This document shows, piece after piece, positions 54,646 to 62,046 of a stretch of DNA of 64,000 nt. The stretch's first letter is position 1, and every line of letters begins with the position of its first letter. Below the pieces are notes generated by a model. The model had not been told where the DNA came from and searched no databases. It was given only the letters and a program-made list of their open reading frames with translations. Source of the DNA: Novosphingobium fluoreni (GTDB lineage: Bacteria > Pseudomonadota > Alphaproteobacteria > Sphingomonadales > Sphingomonadaceae); NCBI RefSeq assembly GCF_014196615.1, contig NZ_JACIDY010000004.1, forward strand, positions 1 through 64,000, read 5' to 3'. Made by a program: the position numbers and the translations under genes.

Positions 54646-56961
54646 TCAGAACTTATATGACACTTCCATGCCGTAAGTCCGTGGTTCGCCAAATGTGCTC
54701 GAGAGGTAGCCGGCCTCGCGATAGATACCGATCACACCGACCCGATACCATTTGTTGGTGACGTTGTTGGCGAAGGCGGCGACACCCAGCCCGGTTCCGC
54801 CGATGTTGTCGATACCGGCGCGCAGATTGACGAGCGCGTAGGCCTTCTGCCGCCCCTGCTCGTCATTCTTGTCGAGCCAAACGCCGCTACGATAGGCGAG
54901 GCTGGCGTTCAGCGATAGATCGCCCACTTCCTGAATGGTGGAGGTGTAATTCGCGTTGAGGCCCAACTGATGCTTGGACGCTCCGACCAGTTCGTATTCG
55001 AACTGCTGCCGCCCCTTGGTGATGTCGACGTTGACGTAGGCGTAAGCGAGCGTGACGTTGAAAGGGCCGGATGTGAGCGTCGCATCGAACTCACCGCCAT
55101 AATTCTTCTGCGCTGCGGTGTTCTCGATGATGGTCGTCACGTTGCCGGCGGCGTCGATGCCGGAAGTCTGCTTCTGGACGTTTTTGTAATCCTGGTAGAA
55201 GAGCGCCAGCGCCGTTGACAGAGTGGGCCCACCAAGATCGAACCGGTTCTTCAGGCCGACCTCATATTCCTGCACATTCTCCGGATTGAACGGCGCAAGC
55301 TCGGCATCCGACGTCGCGCGTAGCGAGAAGCCGCCCGCGCGGAAGCCCTTCCGAGTTGAAACGTAGGCGGTGATGTCTTCGGTCGGCTGGTACTGCAGCG
55401 TGACATCCCAGGTCAGCGCGTTCCACGAGCGGCTGTTTGTGCGGCTACACGCATTGAACGGAAGCGGGGTGCCGCTGGGATCGCGGAAGAGGCAGACGCC
55501 AAGCGCAGGAAGACTTGGGCTGACCGTCGCGCGGCGCTTGTCGTCGGTGTAGCGCAGGCCCGCGGACAACTGGAGCTTGTCTGAAAAGCGATAGGTGCCC
55601 GCCAGATAACCGGCAATTGCCTCTGCACGACCGGTTCCGCCAAGCTGGTTGCGGAACAGGATAGCGGGGGTCGAGAGCGGCAGGCCCGATCCGACGATCG
55701 CCAGCTCCGGGAATTGCTGCGAGGTCGATCCGTCAGAGCCTTTTTCCAGGAAATAATAGGCACCGGCCACAAATGTGAGCTTGTTGTCGAGTACGTCCCC
55801 CTGAAGCTGCAGCTCCTCGCTGAACTGCTGAATGCGTTTGAACTGGTTGGATTGGATCAATATGGCCGGGACGCCATCCAAGTCCTGGAAGGTGTTTGTG
55901 TTGAGCTTGCGATATCCGAAGACGTTCTTGATTGTGAGATCGCCGATCGGAATCGAGGTCCGGTTGCTGATGCCGTAGTTTTTGATGAACTCCGACGGCT
56001 TGCGGCCATACGCGTCCAGGTTGCCGCCATCGCCCAGCCCCTGATCGATCTGTTGCCGCCCGAACGTCTGCTGGCGTGCGAACTGGGCTACGGGATCGGG
56101 CACGGGAAAGCCGAAGCCACGCAACGCGGCATAGCCGGCGATCGCCGGGGCGGTTGGGTCGATCGCGGTCGGGTAGAGAGCAGATCCGTGGGTCTTGCTG
56201 CGCACCCAATCGAAGATCGTGATTGACTCAATGTCTCCTGGGTTCAGTAGCAGCGAGGCGCGGAAGGAGTCGAAATTCTGGTCGTCATAGTCGCGGCCGT
56301 CGCTGATGTCGGTGGTGAAGCCCTTGCGCTCGCGGGTCTTGCCGGCGACCCGCAAGGCCGCCCAGTCGGTGATTGGCAGGTTGACCATGCCGTAAAGGTC
56401 GCGCAGGCGATAATTGCCGATTTGGCCGCGTAGCTCGCCCTCCACCTTGTCGGTCGGGCGGTTGGGTTCTACCAGCACGGCGCCGCCGGTCATGTTGCGG
56501 CCGAACAGCGTGCCCTGAACGCCCTTCAGCACCTGAACCGACTGAAGATCGTAAAGCGAGAAGCCAAAGCCAGCGGTGCGGGCCTGCAGCACTTCCGCGA
56601 AATAGGCGCCGACCGGTGCGTCGGTAAGGAGTTGGGACTCGTTCGTCCGCTGGCCACGCAGCGAGAGCGAGAAGACGTTGCGGCTGGTACCCGACGTTGT
56701 AACGTTTAGCGCGGGGGCGACGGCTTGGAGTGAACCGATATCGGTGGCGCCAGCATCGACCAACTTGCTGCCGGAAACCGCAGTGATCGAGATCGGCACA
56801 TTTTGAAGAGATTCCGCACGACGCCGTGCGGTAACGACGATGTCGCCACTTGCGGGTGCGGACGTCTGTTCCGGAGCTGGTGCCGCGTCCTGGGCATGGG
56901 CGATTGATGATAGGCCTATGGCCTGAATTGACGCAAACAACAGCAAGCCAAAACGCTTCAT
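54646..56961 (-). CDS. TonB-dependent receptor, AESLQNVPISI subfamily
   Basis: A 771-residue outer-membrane receptor. The signal ends near AHAQ, followed by DIVVTARRRAESLQNVPISI and plug motifs RGQRTNESQLL, VQVLKGVQGTLFGRNMTGGA. The barrel ends in TYGMEVSYKF. It belongs to the same broad subfamily as the receptor at 39.0 kb, often used for diverse small organic ligands in sphingomonads. GGAGAGAAG lies before the ATG. It converges with the SsuD-like gene and shares a hairpin terminator with it. Its ligand is unknown; an organosulfur compound is plausible by position. Confidence 0.9.
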   Translation of the reverse strand: MKRFGLLLFASIQAIGLSSIAHAQDAAPAPEQTSAPASGDIVVTARRRAESLQNVPISITAVSGSKLVDAGATDIGSLQAVAPALNVTTSGTSRNVFSLSLRGQRTNESQLLTDAPVGAYFAEVLQARTAGFGFSLYDLQSVQVLKGVQGTLFGRNMTGGAVLVEPNRPTDKVEGELRGQIGNYRLRDLYGMVNLPITDWAALRVAGKTRERKGFTTDISDGRDYDDQNFDSFRASLLLNPGDIESITIFDWVRSKTHGSALYPTAIDPTAPAIAGYAALRGFGFPVPDPVAQFARQQTFGRQQIDQGLGDGGNLDAYGRKPSEFIKNYGISNRTSIPIGDLTIKNVFGYRKLNTNTFQDLDGVPAILIQSNQFKRIQQFSEELQLQGDVLDNKLTFVAGAYYFLEKGSDGSTSQQFPELAIVGSGLPLSTPAILFRNQLGGTGRAEAIAGYLAGTYRFSDKLQLSAGLRYTDDKRRATVSPSLPALGVCLFRDPSGTPLPFNACSRTNSRSWNALTWDVTLQYQPTEDITAYVSTRKGFRAGGFSLRATSDAELAPFNPENVQEYEVGLKNRFDLGGPTLSTALALFYQDYKNVQKQTSGIDAAGNVTTIIENTAAQKNYGGEFDATLTSGPFNVTLAYAYVNVDITKGRQQFEYELVGASKHQLGLNANYTSTIQEVGDLSLNASLAYRSGVWLDKNDEQGRQKAYALVNLRAGIDNIGGTGLGVAAFANNVTNKWYRVGVIGIYREAGYLSSTFGEPRTYGMEVSYKF

Positions 56962-57834
56962 GCCACTTCTCTCCCTTTTACCGGCCGCCGTGATATCGCT
57001 TCCCGGTCGCCAAAATCAGGTCGGATCGTACCATCCGATTGAGGATATTCAATCCGCGCTAGACAAGGAATGCCATCGTTTGCTGCCTTGATCGTGGCTG
57101 CGATATAGTCGCGGGGGAGCATCGAATAACAGATCAGCGCTGACGGCTTTTTCCCTATCGCTAACCGCGCTCAGTCATGGGCACAGCCAATCGCGGCCGC
57201 ATGAAGCAACTTTTGCTCAAAACACATACAATTACCTATCTCACCACGTGTTTGGCTTGGTGGCATCATGGAAACATATGACAAACTCAGCATCCCCGCG
57301 CCCTACTGTTGCGGGGGAAACGCTGGCTGCATCCGGCGACGGATAGCGAAGCCGGCCCATGAGGATCGACGGGAGCAAGCCAGGCTGCACGCGCTAGCTT
57401 AAAGTCAGAACTGAGAACTACAATCGCCTAAGTTTCACCGTGAAATGGCCGGACGGGGACTTCGTCGCAGATGCGATTAATCGTGACAGTGGCGACATGA
57501 TCCGTATTTGACCTTGCAGAAGTGGCTATATCTCGCTCTCATCCTCTCGACGACACCCCGATGCAAAAGTTCTGCCGGTACGCCAAGGGGAGAGGATTGT
57601 GAAAGAATGCCTTGGCCTGCTATCGCAGGAATAGGTCGTGTTTTGCTGCGTTGGGCGATCTTGTTGTTTTTAACAACCTGCTGGAAGACGCAGAGCATCA
57701 CCCTCCTTCGCCCATGGCACAATAACTCCGACGCTGCCCGTCGGGACACTCTCGACAATAGGGCGCTTTGATGGTCACGCTTCGCACAAGGCGCTCGGTT
57801 TGCGCGTCTAATCAAAACATTAGCGAGAGCGACC
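56962..57834. other. 873-bp intergenic region
   Basis: This region separates a minus-strand TBDR from a plus-strand ABC ATPase and should contain both promoters. It also marks the border between the sulfur island and the carbohydrate-type ABC cluster. A 44-codon frame at 57268-57402 (METYDKLSIPAPYCCGG and on) and an 87-codon frame at 57508-57771 exist, but neither has a recognisable family or a good ribosome-binding site. The minus-strand frame entering from 58019 is the antisense of the ATPase. Confidence 0.5.
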
Positions 57835-58926
57835 TTGGCATCAGTCTGCATAACCGAGTTGAGCAAGAGGTTCGGGGCGATCAACGTGCTGCACCCTATC
57901 GATCTTGCGATAGAGGAGGGCGAGTTCGTTGTCATCGTCGGGCCATCAGGTTGCGGCAAATCTACCTTGCTGCGCTTGATCGCTGGCCTGGTGGGGCCCA
58001 CCGGTGGCCGCGTTTTCATCGATGGTCGCGACGTGACCGATGCCCCGCCGGCGGAGAGAGGCCTGGGGATGGTATTTCAGTCCTACGCGCTTTACCCGCA
58101 CCTTACGGTAGAAGAGAATATCGCTTTTCCGCTGAAGGTACAGCGGCTTGGCAAGGCGGAGGTGCGATCACGCGTCGCCGCTGTCGCCGAGGCGCTCGAC
58201 CTCGATGCTCTGCTGAAGCGGCGGCCGGCGGCATTGTCGGGTGGCCAGCGTCAGCGGGTGTCGATTGCCAGAGCCATCGTGCGCGAACCGCGCGTGCTGC
58301 TGCTCGACGAGCCCTTGTCCAACCTCGATGCCGAACTGCGCGTCAGGATGCGTCATGAATTCGCGCGGCTGCATGGGCGTTTGGGTGCGACGATGGTCTA
58401 TGTCACGCACGATCAGCTTGAGGCCATGACGCTGGCCAATCGCATCGTGGTCATGAGTGCGGGCAGGATCGAGCAGGTCGGAGCACCGCTGGAGCTTTAC
58501 ACGGAGCCGGCGACACTGGCGGTGGCGCGGGCGATCGGCTCTCCGGGCATGAACCTGATCGCCGCGGTGCTCGAAGCGATAGACGAGCGCGGTATCAGCC
58601 TTCGCTTACCGGAAGGCAAGACCTTACGAGCCGATGTGCGCGCCACGCCTGATCTCCTTGGCGCCCCCGTTACGGTGGGTGTGCGGCCCGAGCACTTGAT
58701 CGCTGACGAGCATGGCCCCTTCCAGGGCGCGGTGGAACTGTTCGAGCGCCTTGGCCCGCTCTCGTTCGTGCACTTGGGGGCAAGAGGTGATATCGGAACG
58801 GTCGTCGCTCAGCTGCCCGGCGATCAGGTCGTCTCGCTGGGCGAGACACTACGCTTCGGCGTGCCGCCGCAGCAGGTCCATGTGTTCGATGCGCAAGGGT
58901 GCGCGTTGCTGCGCATCAGCCCTTGA
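57835..58926 (+). CDS. carbohydrate-type ABC ATPase, UgpC/MalK family
   Basis: A 363-residue ATP-binding subunit with Walker A GPSGCGKST at residues 36-44, Q-loop FQSYALYPHLTV, signature LSGGQRQR and Walker B VLLLDEP. The C-terminal ~120 residues form the OB-fold regulatory domain of MalK/UgpC proteins (VTVGVRPEHLI). The start is a TTG at 57835; no better in-frame start is available. The gene is on the opposite strand from its presumed partner permeases and its 3' end overlaps the second permease gene by 11 bp, an unusual layout. Confidence 0.9.
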   Translation: MASVCITELSKRFGAINVLHPIDLAIEEGEFVVIVGPSGCGKSTLLRLIAGLVGPTGGRVFIDGRDVTDAPPAERGLGMVFQSYALYPHLTVEENIAFPLKVQRLGKAEVRSRVAAVAEALDLDALLKRRPAALSGGQRQRVSIARAIVREPRVLLLDEPLSNLDAELRVRMRHEFARLHGRLGATMVYVTHDQLEAMTLANRIVVMSAGRIEQVGAPLELYTEPATLAVARAIGSPGMNLIAAVLEAIDERGISLRLPEGKTLRADVRATPDLLGAPVTVGVRPEHLIADEHGPFQGAVELFERLGPLSFVHLGARGDIGTVVAQLPGDQVVSLGETLRFGVPPQQVHVFDAQGCALLRISP

Positions 58927-59776
58927 CGCTGCCGCCAAGCAGGCCGCTGATGTAGAAGCGCTGCAGGGGCAGGAAGATCAGCAGCACCGGCAGGGTGGTG
59001 ACGACAGAGGCAGCCATCATCAGTTCGCCGTCGGCCGCATGTTCGCGCACGATCGCGCCGACCGCGACTGGAAGGGTGTATTTGCTCTGGTCGGTGAGGA
59101 TGATCAGCGGCCAGAGGAAATCGTTCCAGCTGCCCAGGAACAGGAACAGCGCCAGCGTGACGGTGATCGGAGCCAGCAGCGGCAGCACGATGGACCGGAA
59201 TATCCTCGCCTCGCTGGCTCCATCCAGGCGCGCCGCATCAAGCATCTCGTCTGGGATGGCGAGGGCGGATTGACGCACGAACAGGATCGCAAAAATACCG
59301 GCGAGACCCGGCAGGATCACGCCAGCGAAGCTGTTGACCAGCCCGAGTTCCTTGAACAGCAGGAACAGCGGCAGCATCGCGACTTGTCCCGGCACCACCA
59401 ATCCGGCGATCAGCAGCTTCAATAGCCGCTCGCGTCCGGTGAAACGCAGCTTCGCAAATGCGTATCCGGCCGGGACGGTCAGCAGCAGGCCCAGCACCGT
59501 CGCGATCACAGCGATGAGCAGGCTGTTGCCGAGCGCGGGCAGCACGCGATAGTCGAACCATGCACCGTCGATCTCACGCCGGACGAGGAGCTCGTAGTAA
59601 TTCTCGCCAGACCACCGTTCGGGCCAGAACGGCGGCGGAAAGTGGCTCGAAGCTCCCCGTGGCATGAACGAGACGGTGACCATCCAGACAAGCGGGATCA
59701 GCGTGACCGCCGTCAGCAAGGCGACAAGCCCGTTGGCGACGATCGCGCGGATGCGGCGGCGCTGTATCAAAGCCAC
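58916..59776 (-). CDS. carbohydrate ABC permease, UgpE/MalG type
   Basis: A 286-residue inner-membrane permease of the MalG/UgpE group. Six helices are visible. The EAA docking loop lies around residues 180-200 (DEMLDAARLDGASEARIFRS), and the C-terminus ends FYISGLLGGSVKG, typical of the family (QRYFVRGLLAGAVKG-like). The start is a GTG at 59776, overlapping the upstream permease by 10 bp; a TTG two codons later would give a 4-bp overlap. A longer frame to 60346 exists but only reads through the upstream permease in the wrong frame. Confidence 0.9.
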   Translation of the reverse strand: MALIQRRRIRAIVANGLVALLTAVTLIPLVWMVTVSFMPRGASSHFPPPFWPERWSGENYYELLVRREIDGAWFDYRVLPALGNSLLIAVIATVLGLLLTVPAGYAFAKLRFTGRERLLKLLIAGLVVPGQVAMLPLFLLFKELGLVNSFAGVILPGLAGIFAILFVRQSALAIPDEMLDAARLDGASEARIFRSIVLPLLAPITVTLALFLFLGSWNDFLWPLIILTDQSKYTLPVAVGAIVREHAADGELMMAASVVTTLPVLLIFLPLQRFYISGLLGGSVKG

Positions 59777-60648
59777 TGGTTCCGCTTGCCAATCCGGGTC
59801 TCCACGAAAGTGATCGCCAGGATGAGGATGAACAGGATCAGCGCCACAGCGGAGGCCTGGCCCAGGTTCCACCATTTGAACCCCTCGTCGAACATGAAGT
59901 AAAGCACCGTGACGGTGCTCTGCGCCGGGCCTCCCAGGGTCATGACATAGGGCTCGGCGAAGATCTGCAGGAAGCCTGCCACGCTCATCACGGAGGCCAG
60001 CAGCAGTGTCGGCCCGATCGCCGGCAAGGTAACATGGCGAAAGCGCCCCCAGCGAGACGCACCGTCGAGCCGGGCGGCCTCCATCAGGTCTTGCGGCACG
60101 GAGGACAGCGCGGCGGTGAAGACGATCATGTTGTAACCGAAGATCTTCCAGGTCACGAACAGCAGGATCGCCGGGATCGAGGCATGGGGATCGCCGAGCC
60201 AGTCGACCGGGGGCAGGCTCAGCCAACCCAGCGCGTAGTTGATGAGGCCGAAGCGCGTGTTGAGCAAAAACCGCCAGACCACCGCTGTCGCTACTACGCT
60301 GGTGACATAGGGGGCAAACAGCGCCACCCGCCACAGCGGCTTCCATCGTACCGTGGTATCGTGCAGCAAGAGCGCCGCGCCCAGCGATGCACCGATCGCC
60401 ATCGGCACGCCGAGCGCGGCGAACAGGGCGGTGTTCGCCAGCGCCCGCCAGAACAATGCGGTGCGCAAAAGCTCCGCGAAGTTACCCAGGCCGACGAAGC
60501 GCACATTGCTCCAGTCCGCCAGCGCATAGATGCTGTAGTCGGTGAGGCTGAGCGCCAGGGCGAGGGTTACCGGCAGCACCAGCATCGCAGCGATAATCGC
60601 CAGCACCGGCGCGGTGAACAGCCAGGCAGTGCGTTCCTGGCGGGTCAT
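59767..60648 (-). CDS. carbohydrate ABC permease, UgpA/MalF type
   Basis: A 293-residue inner-membrane permease, partner of the UgpE-like subunit. An N-terminal helix (WLFTAPVLAIIAAMLVLPVT), the family stretch FVGLGNFAELL and the EAA loop DLMEAARLDGASRWGRFRHV near residue 187 are clear. It overlaps the binding-protein gene upstream by 4 bp (ATGA) and the second permease gene downstream. The set would import a sugar, sugar phosphate or similar polyol; the substrate is unknown. Confidence 0.92.
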   Translation of the reverse strand: MTRQERTAWLFTAPVLAIIAAMLVLPVTLALALSLTDYSIYALADWSNVRFVGLGNFAELLRTALFWRALANTALFAALGVPMAIGASLGAALLLHDTTVRWKPLWRVALFAPYVTSVVATAVVWRFLLNTRFGLINYALGWLSLPPVDWLGDPHASIPAILLFVTWKIFGYNMIVFTAALSSVPQDLMEAARLDGASRWGRFRHVTLPAIGPTLLLASVMSVAGFLQIFAEPYVMTLGGPAQSTVTVLYFMFDEGFKWWNLGQASAVALILFILILAITFVETRIGKRNQWL

Positions 60649-61916
60649 ACGATGCGCCCGGCCTCTACCAGCGCGCGACGCTTGGCGAGTATCTGATCGA
60701 TGCGGTCATCGATGGTGGCGAGCGCCTGCGGGATGGTCAGAAGCCCACGCACGACGCGCTCGGCGACAAGCTGCACTTCGATCTGGATCCGTTCCCACTC
60801 GATGATCTTGGGCGCCATCGCGGGTTCGCGCATCTGCTCGGCGAAGGGCCGCAGCACCGGCGCCTGGAGTTGCGGCGAAGCCCAGGCACTTGCCCGGGCG
60901 GGCAGGTTACCGATCAACTGCTGAAAACGCAGTTCGCTGGTGGCCGAGGTCAGATGCCGAACCAATGCCCAAGCGGCTTTTGGACGCGCCGTGGCGGCGC
61001 TGACCGCCACGTTCGAAGCAATCATCGCAGCAGGTCCCGGGCCGTTCGGACCCGCGAGCCTCGCCACCGCCCAGCGGTCCGCCGGGATCTCCGCGCGGCG
61101 GCGATGCAGGTCGAGCAGCAGTGTCGGCCAGCTTGGCCACACGGCATATCGCCCCTGCGCGAAGGCCGCGAAGGGGTCCTGCACTTCCGTCGATAGGGCG
61201 CGGGGGGCCAGGTTTTCGGTGAACAGCGAAAGGTAGAATGCGAAGGCGGCCTCTGCCGCTGCCGAACGGAAGTTGCCGCGCGTGTTATGGTCGCGCAGCA
61301 TCGACGCGCCGGTCTGGTAGAGCATCGAGAACAGCGTGTCGGGCCAGTTCAGCAGGGTTAGGAACACGAACTCGTCCGGGCGGCGGCGCTTGATCGTGCG
61401 GCCCATCTCGCGCCATGCGTTCCAGCTTGTCGGCATGCTGGCGTAACCGGCGTCCTGCAGCAGATCGCGGCGGTAGAATTGAACCTGGGGCGCGGCCGCC
61501 CATGGAACGGCCCAGTTTTTGCCTTCTACTTGCGCAAGGGCGAGGGCGGCGGGGACGATATCCGTCACCAGATCGGGCGAGGGTACCGGCGCGAGCGCAC
61601 CGATCGTCGCGAACTCGCCGATCCAGCCGGAGGGCAGCATGAACACGTCTGGCAACACGCCGCCAGCGTATGCGGTGAGCATCTTTTCGTGAGCCGCGGT
61701 GGATGGCACCGATTGCACATCGACTTCGATACCGGTCGCGGCGGTGAAGGCGGGCATCAGGTGGGGGGAGTAATCGCCCTCATAGCTGGTCGCCCAAAAC
61801 CGCAGCGGCGGGGAGGCCGGTTTTGATCCGCAAGAGGTAGCCGCCATTGCGGTGGCGCCTACGAGAACGCTCCTGCGCGTCAGGTGCTCGCCGCGATAAT
61901 CTCCCCATACCCCCAT
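60645..61916 (-). CDS. carbohydrate ABC binding protein, possible Tat lipoprotein
   Basis: A 423-residue extracellular solute-binding protein of family 1 (sugar type). The N-terminus has TRRSVLVGATAMAATSCGS, a twin-arginine motif followed by a weak lipobox. Landmarks are FWATSYEGDYSPHLMPAFTA, GGVLPDVFMLPSGWIGEFA, VPWAAAPQVQFYRRDLLQDA and FAQGRYAVWPSW. AAGGA precedes the ATG. It heads the binding protein / permease / permease operon and is divergent from a TBDR gene, suggesting that the TBDR delivers the same ligand across the outer membrane. Confidence 0.9.
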   Translation of the reverse strand: MGVWGDYRGEHLTRRSVLVGATAMAATSCGSKPASPPLRFWATSYEGDYSPHLMPAFTAATGIEVDVQSVPSTAAHEKMLTAYAGGVLPDVFMLPSGWIGEFATIGALAPVPSPDLVTDIVPAALALAQVEGKNWAVPWAAAPQVQFYRRDLLQDAGYASMPTSWNAWREMGRTIKRRRPDEFVFLTLLNWPDTLFSMLYQTGASMLRDHNTRGNFRSAAAEAAFAFYLSLFTENLAPRALSTEVQDPFAAFAQGRYAVWPSWPTLLLDLHRRRAEIPADRWAVARLAGPNGPGPAAMIASNVAVSAATARPKAAWALVRHLTSATSELRFQQLIGNLPARASAWASPQLQAPVLRPFAEQMREPAMAPKIIEWERIQIEVQLVAERVVRGLLTIPQALATIDDRIDQILAKRRALVEAGRIV

Positions 61917-62046
61917 GATTCCTTATGACCGTACGCGCGACAACGCGCCAGTTGCCCAAGGGGTCTATTGTAACAAGTTGTAAGCTCGCGTTTTTCGCGT
62001 CAAACGGCAGGAACACAAGCCGGACGAAGCAGGGGTGCTGAGGGCA

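Noticed and set aside
57477..58019. 180-codon minus-strand frame
   Set aside because: Its N-terminal part is the antisense of the Walker A region of the ABC ATPase, a well-known shadow frame in GC-rich DNA. The rest lies in intergenic DNA.
59777..60346. Long N-terminal extension of the second sugar permease
   Set aside because: It is the wrong frame of the upstream permease gene. The family start lies at the GTG/TTG overlapping that gene's stop.
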